NCBI GenBank assembly: GCA_963662175.1
Contig: OY759217.1
Span: 9,922,562 to 9,986,561 of the forward strand
Direction of reading: 5' to 3'
Length of the DNA: 64,000 nucleotides
From: Aradus depressus
Lineage: Eukaryota > Arthropoda > Insecta > Hemiptera > Aradidae
The notes under the pieces are model-generated. The model did not search any database and was not told the origin of the DNA. It saw only the letters and a program-made list of their open reading frames with translations. Of this stretch, positions 20,677-30,074 are shown piece by piece; position 1 is the first letter of the stretch; each line of letters starts with the position of its first letter. Position numbers and translations under genes: made by a program.

Positions 20677-20881
20677 TCCCTCCAACAATCAGAAGCAAAT
20701 CTTCAAAATCAGTTGGCGACAGCCGGGTGAAATTTCGAAAACCCATGTCGTCTCCCAAATCTTTCTGCGAGCACTTCACGCGTCCACCAACGTCTACGTT
20801 TTTGCGTTCTTTCAGTTGTAATTTTTCAGTTGGTGTCTCTAGACGGTCTATGGACCGTGTCTCGAGACCGCCTATAGACAA
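20677..20881 (-). pseudogene. PIF/Harbinger transposase, N-terminal remnant
   Basis: Minus frame from 20881 contains GFRNFTRLSPTDFEDLL and then LIVGG, the conserved N-terminal region of Harbinger transposases (FRNF-x-RM-x-DFE). The DDE catalytic domain is absent. After about 20677 the frame runs into the antisense of the MADF remnant, marking the deletion junction. Confidence 0.75.
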
Positions 20882-20989
20882 CTATGTAGGTCTACTAGTG
20901 TGTACTAGGCTTTAGGACTATCGCTTAACGTCCCATCCGAAGAACGGCGTGCTCAAAATTGTTTTACCTCCCAGATAATAGGAATATAA

Positions 20990-21360
20990 TATATACAAAT
21001 ACAGGAATATAGTATATACAAATTATAATAGCAATCCTGTCTGATAATGGAGAGCTATTACTCCATTATAGACTCAATTTAACGCCATAAATGGAAGGGA
21101 GGTGTCGATTATCTGCTAAATTAAAGTAATTTTTGAAGATGATACTAATGTAGGTAGCCTTGGTCCGTTAGGGGCGCCATTAAACTGATTAGTAATATGA
21201 ACTGAACACACAAACTAAGGTGGAGATCGTTAGAACGTAGAACATTAGGGAGATGAACTGGTCCCGTTCAACTTATTATTTTCTATAATGTTTTGTCTCC
21301 TAGAACCAGGGGCAGGTTCCGTACCGATCTCATTAGCTCCATGTTTTTGTGACTTGTTTT
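20990..21360. other. No recognised feature
   Basis: A short duplicated segment (ATATACAAATACAGGAATAT, near 20990-21025) only. No coding or family repeat recognised. Confidence 0.35.
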
Positions 21361-21363
21361 CGA

Positions 21364-21460
21364 CGCTATACGAAGTATAGGGGAAGTTATGTAATCGCTC
21401 ATAAATTTCATGTGGTCATTTGCTTGAATTTCATGTTTTCCTTACACCGAAAATGAGTAT
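21364..21460 (+). mobile_element. HP-A terminal fragment, hairpin at left
   Basis: GACGCTATACGAAGTATAGG then GGAAGTTATGTAATCGC and AATTTCATGTTTTCC. Joined within 10 bp to the far end of an oppositely oriented HP-A copy. Confidence 0.75.
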
Positions 21461-21549
21461 TTTCCTTTCGCTCCCTCTCTAAAACTATTCGACCGTTTGC
21501 CCTAATATTCAATAGTAGGCTCCTAAATCCTCATACTAAAATTTGTGTC

Positions 21550-21757
21550 AGGGAGCCACGGTGGCCGTCCAGGCTAGAGCGTAGGGCTTTGGTCGCATGG
21601 TCTCACCATGGTTTGCGGGGAATCCCGTTCGGGAGTGAGTTTTATTTCGTAGATAGAACTCCCTCCCGGGGCCATGGATGTCGTAAATAATTAGATATAA
21701 TAACACATGGATAGCTAGTGTGGTGTCTGCCTAGGCCAAAAAAAAAAAAAAAAAAAA
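21550..21757 (+). mobile_element. SINE-3, complete, A-tailed
   Basis: Flanked by ATTTGTGTC on both sides (21541-21549, 21757-21765), a clean target duplication inside HP-A. It starts GGGAGCCACGGTGGCCG, ends in about 19 A. The first 90 bp look tRNA-related (A-box-like GTGGCCGTCCAGG; B-box-like GGTTTGCGGGGAATCCC) but this is weak. Single copy in this window. Confidence 0.8.
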
Positions 21758-22034
21758 TTTGTGTCGATAAATTTATTACATCGGTAGTTATTAGGGCTTT
21801 TCAATTGAGCCTCTCCCCTAATACTCTCCTTCCCTTCGGCCGATATGGCTGAAAATCGATCCCGTGTCGTTACATTCATTCTATCGGCGCAGTTATTAGA
21901 AATTTAGTGTTGAGCCTCCCCCTCAATCTCCCCTTTCCCCAAAATCTATTGGTGTCATCGCTAGAGGGTTCTGTATTCACAAAAAAAAATTCGTGTCGAT
22001 ATATTCAATCTATCGGCGCAGTTATTAGAGTTTT

Positions 22035-22185
22035 CGTATGTGATAGTAAGATGTTGTGGTACGAGATTTCTAATAGAAATAAAAGATGTTGTCTTCCCAC
22101 TGTTTTATTTTACACTAGAACCGGTTTTCGACGCAACAGCGTCATCATCAGTGGTTCATCTCACCCACACAGCACAGCGGTTAGA
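22035..22185 (-). mobile_element. Penelope-like terminal fragment with the best hammerhead-like core
   Basis: Minus strand: CTGATGA (22145-22151), one T, perfect GACGC-TGTT-GCGTC stem, GAAA (22126-22129), palindrome AACCGGTT (22119-22126), then C as the expected cleavage-site base. Upstream on the same strand is CTAACCGCTGTGCTGTG, also seen (diverged) at 35463-35520. Inserted in HP-A. Confidence 0.65.
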
Positions 22186-22320
22186 AGACAACAGCCCAGA
22201 ACCTTCCCCCTAATCACCCCTTTCCCGTTGGTCAATTTGGCTGAATATCTATTGGTGTCGCCGCTAGAGGGTTCTGTATTCACATATAAAATTTCGTGTC
22301 GATACATTCATTTTTTTTAC

Positions 22321-22378
22321 TTCCCCAGCTATACGAAGTATAGGAGAAGCTATGCAATCGATTAAAAATTCGATGACA
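22321..22378 (+). mobile_element. HP-A hairpin terminus, head-to-head with the preceding copy
   Basis: ACTTCCCCAGCTATACGAAG then TATAGGAGAAGCTATG and AATCGATTAAAAATTCGATG, then lost. T8 precedes it. Confidence 0.8.
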
Positions 22379-22561
22379 TAGATTACAGATCGCAGAAATG
22401 TATTCGTACATTGAAAACGTGAGTGTTGAGGAAGTACATTGCTGTAATTCATAATCGTTTTGATTTTCCTAAAATATTTTTAGTTAAAGTGAAAAATGTA
22501 GTTAGTTATGGGCTTATGTTGTTAAAATGAGCTCAATTCTATGCTTGCCTCCTCATTTGTT

Positions 22562-22624
22562 CCTCTTTTAATTTTTTTGGGGAGGGGGGGGGGGAGATCC
22601 AAGTGCCTCCTAGATCCGCCACTG
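22562..22624 (-). mobile_element. hAT-type MITE end fragment
   Basis: Reverse complement of the right edge reads CAGTGGCGGATCTAGGAGG, a terminus common to hAT-type MITEs, next to a G-rich run. The opposite end was not found. A second such end lies at 60847-60861. Confidence 0.45.
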
Positions 22625-22627
22625 CCC

Positions 22628-22909
22628 TTATCTACAAAAAGTCCATAAAAATCTCGTTTCCAAATTTTCTGTTTTGGGTAAGTTAGGTGTACAGACAAGT
22701 TTATGCAGAGCCCAAGTGTGTCGAGGTCTGATTGGCGAGGAAGCCCCTCTAGAATACATAGTATCCTCCTCTCTTTCCCTACCTACCCCTCGATAAACAC
22801 CCTTTAAACTAATTTCCACCCCCAAGAACCCCCAATAAACTAATTTATATATCCGCCATTTACATAAAAGAGGTCCCCGACCATTACCCACTTCGGCCGT
22901 CCACTCCAC
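22628..22909 (-). CDS. Uncharacterised 93-codon ORF
   Basis: Opens at an ATG at 22909 and ends at a TAG-type stop near 22628. Composition is mixed (Trp, Arg and Gly-rich) with no signal peptide, membrane segment or known motif. It lies between a hAT-like end and a LINE RNase H remnant, so a transposon origin is more likely than a host gene. Confidence 0.15.
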   Translation of the reverse strand: MEWTAEVGNGRGPLLCKWRIYKLVYWGFLGVEISLKGVYRGVGREREEDTMYSRGASSPIRPRHTWALHKLVCTPNLPKTENLETRFLWTFCR

Positions 22910-23004
22910 AGCGTCGTGTTTTGTAGCCTTTCGTCCATTAAAAAAAAAAAAATAGATTCTCTTCAGGGAAATCTTTTCTGGATATTATTGTTATTATTAT
23001 TATA

Positions 23005-23230
23005 TATTATGGTCCTAGGACATATTGAGAGTGGAAGGAAGCCAAGCCAACGAACTGGCTCGTACAGCAACGGAAGTGGGCCTTACTGGAACCGTCTGTT
23101 GGATTAAATAACACTTGAAGAGAAATGGACATTGCGGAAGGATAGTCAAAAGAGTTGTTGTTGCTCTGAAGACAGGATAAGAAAAGAACAATTCTTCTTG
23201 ATCAACCCCATACATATTTTAAAATTCTTT
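23005..23230 (+). pseudogene. LINE RNase H domain remnant
   Basis: After a frameshift, 23010-23105 reads GHIE..VEGSQANELART then ATEVGLTGT, the C-terminal RNase H motif of I/Jockey/R1-type elements (GHSG-x-EGN-x-ADELA). Continuing to 23230, degenerate sequence fits the linker towards the C-terminal knuckle. Only a short piece survives. Confidence 0.6.
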
Positions 23231-23324
23231 ACCAGCGTTACAATTTAAATATTGCATCAAACTATTACTACTAACTAGGGAAATGTAATGTACATCAAGT
23301 GCTATAAAGTTCGTAATGGTCCTA

Positions 23325-23834
23325 TCACAAATCTGAGGACATAACGCATAACGCTTGGTAATTTAATAAGGGACATTTTAGGTAAGAACTAATTTTTCGA
23401 TTGGACTAACCGTTTTCGCATTAGTCGAACTAACCTCTAAAAAAAATGTGTTGCAACGACATTTTAGGCAATTTTTGGTGTGTAACTCGCAAACCGGATG
23501 ACCTCCAAAAAATTATATGTCATATAAAATTGGTCTTTTTTACATATTTTCTGAGATTTTTGATGAGGTGATAAATATAATCGGTATCTTGTAAAATGTA
23601 CTTAGGCTCTGATGTAAAGTTGTCTCAATTTTCATCTGATTTCGGACAAAAAAAATTTAGCACATGTGACATCGTCATTTTAAATTTCATGTTTATAAGC
23701 TTCAGTCACTTACACCCAAACAGACACATTGGTCTTCACGGGAATTTGAGAAGTGAAATTATATTGAAAATTCTATCTTGGATTTTTGCATCATTACAAT
23801 ACTTCCTAATAAAGGTAAGAAGAAAGTAAAAAAA
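23325..23834 (-). mobile_element. HP-B repeat, hairpin at right, A tail
   Basis: Passes TTTAATAAGGGACATTTTAGG, AAACCGGATGACCTCC, AAAATGTACTTAGGCTC. It ends AATACTTCCTAATAAAGGTAAG then AAGAAAGTAAAAAAAA: mutated hairpin plus an A run. Confidence 0.8.
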
Positions 23835-23837
23835 AGA

Positions 23838-24394
23838 GTATATTTTCGTTAATATTTATTGTCCGGGGGGGGGGGGGGGGGGGGGGTTGACAATGGAAGT
23901 TACGCCTCATTCTCGTACGTGTTAGTGTTACAAAACCACACTGAGTTAACATCTCGTACTAGACCCTCTGGGCTACTAACAATAATGCCATTTACGTGAT
24001 GAATACCTATGGTGGGGTAGGTGATAATTACCTGTCACACTACCTCAAGTATATACAACCCACCTTACAATATTTAGCTTTGTATATTTGGTCCTCTGGG
24101 TAAAAGACTCATAAAAAGTCCAGATGTAGGTCGTTATGGGGTGGGTGGAGAAAGGGCACAGTGAGCCCATTAGGAAGGTTGTCCTACATTTGTGGGGGGG
24201 ATGGGGGGGTAGTTTTGGGCCGGCCCATTACAGAGGGTGTTCTACATTTTTGGGTGGGTTTTGTGCTGCCCCGGGTAGTCCATTAAGACTGTCCCGGTGG
24301 ACCCCACCCCTTACAAATCCCACTTCCAGCACCACCTATGAAATATTTAATACTAGATATCCTTCTCCTCTTCCTTTCCCCCTCTCTGCCTCTC
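23838..24394. other. G run and imperfect 70-bp duplication, otherwise unassigned
   Basis: A G run lies at 23865-23886. At about 24168-24290 two related segments contain CCCATTAGGAAGG-TTGTCCTACATTT and CCCATTACAGAGG-GTGTTCTACATTT with G-rich spacers. No coding recognised. Confidence 0.45.
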
Positions 24395-24722
24395 AGTTCC
24401 AGAGGTGAATCAACGGCAATGTTCTTCCCCAACACAAATTTATCAATTATGTGTTCGCTCTCCCTCAAAGTCATCTGACTGTTTATGCTAAAAATCAATA
24501 TTTGACTTAAATAGTGGCTTTTGAATGCTCATACTAAATTTTGGGTCAATAAATTTATTACATTGTCAGTTATTAGGGGGGTGTATGAGTCAAGAGCCCC
24601 CTTTCTCTTCGAATTATTTCGCAGCTACTCCAACGCATGCAGTTTTGGATGCACATATAATTGTGTCGACGCATTCATTCTACCGGGAGTTATCGTGTTC
24701 ACAGACAGACGAAATTTTTTCA
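24395..24722 (-). mobile_element. HP-A repeat, reverse copy
   Basis: Starts near the far end (GTGAATCAACGGCAATGTTC then TTCCCCAACACAAATTTATC). It has CTCATACTAAATTTTGGG, a unit ending GTGTCGACGCATTCATTC, and GTTATCGTGTTCACAGACAG. It meets the next copy head to head at about 24723. Confidence 0.75.
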
Positions 24723-24723
24723 C

Positions 24724-25055
24724 TGCCCCAGGCTATACGAAATATAGGGGAAGTTATGTAATCGGTCAGAACCTCGATTTTGAGTTTTTTTGGTATTTCA
24801 TGTTTTCCCCTGATTCCAAAAAATGGAAAAATAAAAATATTTTATCTGTGTGTATATCCAGAACCCCGTAAAGACGACACCTACTGATTTCAGTCAAATC
24901 GACATAATGATATGGGGGGGGGGGGGGGGGGGGGGGCAGCTTGACACAACAACCTCATAACTGTTGTGTACCAAACAAATTGGTAAATTAGGTTGAGAGG
25001 GAGTCGAAAAACTTCAGACCGAATATATAACTTCCCCTACAATTCGTATATCTGA
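24724..25055 (+). mobile_element. HP-A repeat with G-run expansion and a second hairpin end
   Basis: Hairpin GCCCCAGGCTATACGAAATA then TAGGGGAAGTTATGTAATCGG. One unit, then a G run at about 24916-24937 exactly at the G-rich site of the family. At 25005-25050 another hairpin end in reverse (ACTTCCCCTACAATTCGTAT) closes it, so this block is bounded by hairpins on both sides. Confidence 0.75.
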
Positions 25056-25792
25056 GGGTGTAATTAAGGATTCTTCACAAATTGAATGGACAGCGCTCCC
25101 AGTCAACGTGAGAAAACATCCCTTATCCAAAGTGATGGCAACGTATGCCTCATTAGCGTCCCTGCCCATCTGTCTATATTCTCAATAAGGGTGGATGACT
25201 TGCTAACATTTTCCTGATGTTGTAAAAAGCGAATGGAGGGATAAGTTAAACATTGTCTGCCAGCTCCGTGGTTTAATGACACCATGCTTATATAGCGGTC
25301 CTCGTCAGATCTATGATTAATGGTTGTTTGATCCCACAATGGTTGTATATGTGAGTGTGTGTGTGTGTGGACCGAGGAACAATTGATGACGTGTTTCCTG
25401 GAATGGGGGGAGGGGGGGGGGCTAGTGGTGGGTTGGCAGACACGCACAAAACTACTGTCCAATAGTCCTTGGTCTGCGAAGAGATGTCCGCTCTGAGCAT
25501 TAATCTTGAGTCGAACAATAAAAGACCGCCCACATGATCCCAGGCTACTTGTCCCAGTACAACCACAAGCACAGCCCAACACAATCATCAACAGCAGCAA
25601 TGAGTGGGGCTATCATCAGCCCCCGCCTACGCCGTCTCTCCTATATGGACAGATTGCTTAATGTGACCACACATGGGATGCCTCCTCTATATCTCATCAT
25701 AAAACCCACCAATTCCTGGTTCGTCTGTATTCTACACTCATCATGCCCGATGACGAAAATAATAAAAAGTCGGCGAATCACCGGGGATATGT
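25056..25792. other. Unassigned, with the longest non-repeat ORF (165 codons, minus)
   Basis: The minus frame 25103-25600 starts with a hydrophobic stretch (MLLLMIVLGCACGC) that might mimic a signal peptide. The middle is a GT-repeat-encoded His/Thr run (25353-25370). No domain recognised. A G run lies at 25404-25420. I do not call this a gene. Confidence 0.3.
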
Positions 25793-25794
25793 AC

Positions 25795-26105
25795 TTCTCC
25801 AGAAAGAATAAGTCTCTTTCTGATCCCCCCTTCCCTTTTGGTGGATTCCGCTGAAAATTAATAGGTGGTCGTCCTTATGGTGCTTTGAATTCACATTTGT
25901 TGAAATTTTGTGTGTTTGGTGGAAATCAGGTATGCCGTTTCCAAGAACTTCAGATTTCATCAGAGACTGTGTAGGGATCTCGGCCTCTATTATAGCTAGA
26001 GACTTGGAGTTTGAGCTCAAATGCTTATAAGGCCAAGCCTCCCCCTAAACCCTTCACCTTCCCCCCCCCCCCCCCCCCTAAAAAAAAGCCATCACCAAGG
26101 TTTCA
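25795..26105 (-). mobile_element. HP-A fragments, reverse
   Basis: TTCTCCAGAAAGAATAAGTC, then CCTTTTGGTGGATTCCGCTG and GGTCGTCCTTATGGTG. A second pyrimidine-rich unit with a C run of about 18 lies at 26061-26078. A unique segment lies at 25920-26025. Confidence 0.6.
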
Positions 26106-26755
26106 GTAAAAAAATGAATGAACAAGAAAAAATTTTCTTTGTGTCTGGTTTTTTTTTTATTTTTAATTTAATGTTTTTTTTTATAACTGTGCATTTTAAA
26201 ATATTTGACGTCATTGGTAAGTTTGTTAGCACTGATTCGTTTTGCATTGCTCATAAATATCTAGTATCGTATGATTAGTAATTCGTGTTCAGAAGCGTTA
26301 CAACTCTAACTACAACAAGTTGGCTAGTCACTCGTTGGGAGGCTAGACAAACTAATAATTACTAGGAATTTAGGAGGAAACATTAGTTGTTTCCCCACAA
26401 CCAACAACCAATACATCTCCAACCCTTTGGTTACTAATTCCTAGATAAAGGTGTCAGCAAATCTCCCCTCCTGGGCTGTCCTTCTGCAGAGAGGGTGGGG
26501 ATACGTCGGTTCTTGTATCGATTCATCGTCTTCTGGTTGTTGAAGTTGTGGGGTTGAGGCGTCATCGTGGAAGAGACAGACACGGGTGACACAGCCCGTC
26601 ATATTGTCGGTTGTTAGACTAACATGTCCGACTCTTTGACGCCCATTACGTACGTCTTCTCGCTAATGTTGTTTACCCGTCGACTCTGTTTAGCTATTTC
26701 CGCTTCCACTTTTTCCTTTCAAATTACTAATATTAGTGATGGACGTTTTCTGTTT
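26106..26755. other. No recognised feature
   Basis: T-rich at 26110-26200, then mixed sequence with no recognised repeat or coding. Confidence 0.35.
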
Positions 26756-26756
26756 A

Positions 26757-26860
26757 CATCTCCAGCTATACGAAAAGTTTAACGGAAGTTATCTAAATCG
26801 GTCAGAAAATTCGATAAGGAGTTTTCATGTTTTCCCCGTGATAACAAAAAATGAATCTAT
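26757..26860 (+). mobile_element. HP-A terminal fragment, hairpin at left
   Basis: CATCTCCAGCTATACGAAAAG then AACGGAAGTTATC, AATCGGTCAGAAAATTCG and TTTTCATGTTTTCCCCG. Truncated next to the 57-bp array. Confidence 0.7.
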
Positions 26861-26869
26861 CGAAAATTT

Positions 26870-27066
26870 AGTTGACTAATTGCCGGTGATTTTTTGTCGT
26901 TATTTCTTCTTTTTCTTGTGCCTCCTTAGTTGACTAATTGCCGGTGATTTTTGCCGTTATTTTTTCTTTTTCTTGTGCCTCCTGAGTTGACTAATTGCCG
27001 GTGATTTTTGCCGTTATTTTTTCTTTTTCTTGTGCCTCCTGAGTTGACTAATTGCCGGTGATTTTT
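26870..27066. repeat. 57-bp tandem repeat, about 3.4 units
   Basis: Units start with AGTTGACTAATTGCCGGTGA at 26870, 26928, 26985 and 27042 and contain TTATTTTTTCTTTTTCTTG and TGCCTCCTGA. The TTGCCGGTGATTT segment equals the HP-A far end, so the array seems to have grown from an HP-A terminus. Confidence 0.9.
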
Positions 27067-28208
27067 CACGAGTATGTTTTTTCGAGGTGTATTCCGGAAC
27101 AATGTTGAATCTACAACCGCGCCCGGACCCCCAGTACATATTTCGTATTTTTCTGTTTCCGTTTCATCTGTTCATTCAATTTTGATGCTGAAAAACGATT
27201 TGAACTCTTTGAACCGTCTACTTTCGTCGCCCTACCAGTAATTTTTAAAACAAGGAAAAGGTAACATGTAAAAAAATAAAATAAAAAATGATAATTGGGT
27301 TATTAAAATAAAAAAAAAAAACAAAAAAAATAACGGAGTGTCATATCAATTTTACGTTAATTTGGAGTGCAAAGGAAAAATACAATTTAAAAAAAGCTAA
27401 GCCGTTTAGCCAAAATATCTTTAATACTTTTCATTAAATTTAGAGCGCAACGTGGTGGTCGAGCTAAGAACTAAAACAGGGACGTTTAACTTTAAGGTCA
27501 CCAAAATGGAAAATTCAATTCCTGAACAGAAAATTTACCTGGTGTATTTAATCTCAGGTGTCCTGGGAACTATCCCGTAAATAAAGAGATTTCTTAGTAG
27601 GAGAGATTTCAACAAAGTAAAAAAAAAAAAAAACAGGAATGGATGCAAGAGAGAAAAAGAAAGGAAAATAGGCAAAGATTTTTTTTCGTAGGGATGACAT
27701 TGAAGGGAATCAAGATACAAGAAGCTGGGGAATTGTATGGGTTGGATTGGTTGAAAGAGACATGCCTCCGAGGTAGGCAGTAATGCGAGATGTAAGTCCC
27801 ATTAAAGAGGTTTTTGTCCTCCGGAGGACAATGAGGACACTTGCCTGACTAAGGGAAAAGAAAGGACACGGAAAAGACCAATAAAAGAGAAGAGAGGACG
27901 GGACAGTCTGTTGAGATCCTAATCTAAGAAGTGGGGTGTCTTCTGTTTGGATTACCGGACTTGGGCGGTCTCTGGGAGCTTTCTGCTTTGTTTATATGTC
28001 CCCTTCTGGTTCTCTTTCCTGGGGGCATTGTCACACACACCCATCCAAGGAACCAAACCCGTCAATGGGCACTTCTGCTAGATTCATTACAGGCCTCCAA
28101 ATCGTCCATACTCTTCTCAACATAATGGATCATTACATCCCTTTGTCAACACGACAACTCCTAATAAAATTTTATTTGTGGAACCAGAAGCCTATAAATA
28201 TAACCTAT
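27067..28208. other. No recognised feature
   Basis: AT-rich to 27420. From 27720 to 28160 less AT-rich, with 64- and 107-codon plus frames (27931-28125, 27936-28259) lacking known domains. No family repeat until HP-A at 28212. Confidence 0.35.
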
Positions 28209-28211
28209 TGT

Positions 28212-28732
28212 TACTTTCTCAGCTATATGAAGTATAGGGGAAGTTATATAACCAGTTAAAAAATCAATGCGAGTTTTCAACGGAATGTTTTCCGATCTCT
28301 GGATATTCCAATTATGAAAAAACAAACATATTATGTGAATTAAAAACCCCATTACGACGACACATTCATTGTACGGAATCGGCAGAAGTGAAGGTAGGAT
28401 CTCAGAAGGAGGCTCAACTCAAGAACCCTAATAACTGCCGATGTAATGAATGTATCGACATGAAATTTCATTTGTGAATTCAAAATCCAATGAGGACCTA
28501 ACCTGTCAAATTTCAGCGATATCGGCTGGAGAGAACGGGTGTTCAGGAGAGGGGTCTCAATTCAAAAATCCTAATAACTGCCGTTGTAATGAATTTATCG
28601 ACCAATATTTACTAAAATGATTTAGGAACCACTATATAAGTCAACTGTTGAACATTAGCGCAAACTGTGATTTTGGAGCCGACAATTAGTTGATTAATTC
28701 GTTCTGGGGAAGTATATTGTCGGTAATTCACC
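28212..28732 (+). mobile_element. HP-A repeat, essentially full length
   Basis: Left hairpin TACTTTCTCAGCTATATGAAG then TATAGGGGAAGTTATATAACC. Two units with ATAACTGCCGATGTAATGAA. AAGTCAACTGTTGAACATTAG and GTTGATTAATTCGTTCTGGG follow. Right end GGGGAAGTATATTGTCGGTAATTCACC. A useful model for family length (521 bp). The partial unit at 28733-28830 is a further fragment. Confidence 0.85.
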
Positions 28733-28837
28733 GAAGAGAGGGGCTTAACTCAAAAACTAAAAAATGTAATAACTCTGGACGTACAGAATGTATCGACCAG
28801 AAATTGTATTTGATTTGGAAAGTCCCTGATTGAAACA

Positions 28838-29068
28838 CCCAATGAAAATAGAGGGAAGGCTTGAACTTGGGACTTAAGTGCCTCTATAAAATATAGGGAA
28901 GGCTTGAACCTGGAACTTAAGTGCCTCTATGAAAATATAGGGAAGGCTTGAACCTGGGACTTAAGTGTCTCTATGAAAATAGAGGGAAGGCTTGAACCTG
29001 GGACTTAAGTGCCTCTATGAAAATAGAGGGAGGGCTTGAACGTGGGACTTAAGTGGCTCTATGAAAAT
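28838..29068. repeat. 44-bp tandem repeat, about 5.2 units
   Basis: Unit GGGAAGGCTTGAACCTGGGA, then CTTAAGTGCCTCTATGAAAATAGA. Starts at 28853, 28896, 28940, 28984 and 29028 with few substitutions. Noncoding. Confidence 0.92.
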
Positions 29069-29069
29069 A

Positions 29070-29495
29070 ACAATTATCGAATATAAATATTGAGTGGAGC
29101 GGCTGAGGATATTTCTGTTTAGCGGAGGAAGGCAAGGAAGTTAAATTGGACTCAGTGGGCTGTAATGATTGAAATGGAAAGGATTTCGCATAATACGATT
29201 AAAAATAGCATTCAATGCAGAAACAACCGCCGTTAGCTTTATGATATTATTCGAGGAACTGTTCTCAGATTATTGTTCGCGTAGACATCATCTGCAGCAC
29301 CACTGCACAGAATTAACCTCTATCTCAAATTTTATTTAGAACTAATGGATAGGTAGATAGCTTTATTTCTTAAAGGAGCATAATTTTACGAACTGAATCG
29401 TTTTTTTTGTCATTTTAAAACCCCATTTTGTTGGAGTCTAATCTTATATTCAAAATTATATTATTTAAAATTTTAAATTAAAATTTACTTTCTAA
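29070..29495. other. Unassigned; short segment shared with 51294-51360
   Basis: At 29417-29470 AAAACCCCATTTTGTTGGAG then TCTAATCTTA and TATTCAAAATTATATT recurs at 51294-51357, indicating another dispersed repeat. Nothing else recognised. Confidence 0.5.
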
Positions 29496-29496
29496 A

Positions 29497-29761
29497 TGTC
29501 TGTCTGTATATCTGTGTGTGTGTGAGATTGGAAAGTTGTGAGCGCCTTAACGCAAAAAGGTTTGTAGCTATGAACTTGATATGGAATGAAAAAGTCACAT
29601 GTTGATATTGTTGGTAAATTGGGACCACTTTACTTCAGGTCCCAAGTTACAAGATACAGCTTATATTTATAACCTAATCGTAGTAGTAAATTCTTTATAT
29701 TTAGAATATTTACAATTAGTATAAACTATAAGTAAATTTGATAAATGGCATTAAACATTAA

Positions 29762-29792
<31 letters not shown>

Positions 29793-29975
29793 TTAAAAAT
29801 ATATACCTACAACGAAAGCATATTATGAACAAAATAGATATAACCTAAACAAAAATATTTTCAAGTAAAAGTTGTAAAGAACATTGAAAGACTCATTTTA
29901 TATTAAATAGGATTTTTCGCAGGTTGGGTTTTCGAGATAAATGCCGTAAACCGTCCTGAAATCGTTTTGTAACAC
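29497..29975 (+). mobile_element. HP-B repeat, hairpin missing, A-run insertion
   Basis: TGTCTGTCTGTATATC, then GATTGGAAAGTTGTGAGCGC, ACCACTTTACTTCAGG to about 29690. AT-rich sequence with A22 (29769-29790) intervenes. It resumes with AATATTTTCAAGTAAAAGTTG to AAACCGTCCTGAAATCG. Confidence 0.7.
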
Positions 29976-30074
29976 TAGCCAGGTGACGGGACACTAGTTG
30001 GAAACACTACAGCCATCCGGCGAGTCTATTACCTTAGGAAACCATGGAAACAATACCTGAAGAAGAAGTAATAA

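Larger units (their letters stand above)
20200..20911. mobile_element. PIF/Harbinger deletion derivative, 712 bp
   Basis: TIRs AGCCTAGTCCACACTAGTAGAC and inverse (21 of 22) are flanked by TTA at 20197-20199 and 20912-20914, the PIF/Harbinger signature. It keeps the start of a MADF/Myb-like accessory gene on plus and the start of the transposase on minus, facing each other. The middle of the parent (rest of both genes) is deleted at about 20676. Not self-mobile; could be moved in trans. Confidence 0.85.
20021..20984 (-). mobile_element. SINE-1 split by a PIF/Harbinger derivative
   Basis: The 3' part is 20021-20199 (minus strand; CATGCCCGGACTTTAACTA at the left). The body resumes at 20912 with AGGACTATCGCTTAACG, CCATCCGAAGAACGG and CCTCCCAGATAATA. 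The head is missing. The inserted element lies exactly between TTA duplications, so the SINE is older. Confidence 0.85.
21466..22320 (-). mobile_element. HP-A repeat, reverse copy with two nested insertions
   Basis: Begins at the far-end side (CGCTCCCTCTCTAAAACTATTCG, AATATTCAATAGTAGG, CCTCATACTAAAA). It is cut by SINE-3 (21550-21757) and by a hammerhead-bearing fragment (about 22035-22185). It continues through two or three units with TTCGTGTCGATACATTCATT and meets a hairpin at 22321. Confidence 0.75.

Noticed and set aside
22321..22356. loxP-like recombination site
   Set aside because: TATACGAAG and GAAGTTAT look like a loxP arm, but the match is partial, varies between copies and comes from the HP-A terminal hairpin.
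25103..25600. 165-codon ORF as secreted protein
   Set aside because: The hydrophobic start is short, the middle is encoded by a GT repeat, and no family match or splice context is seen.
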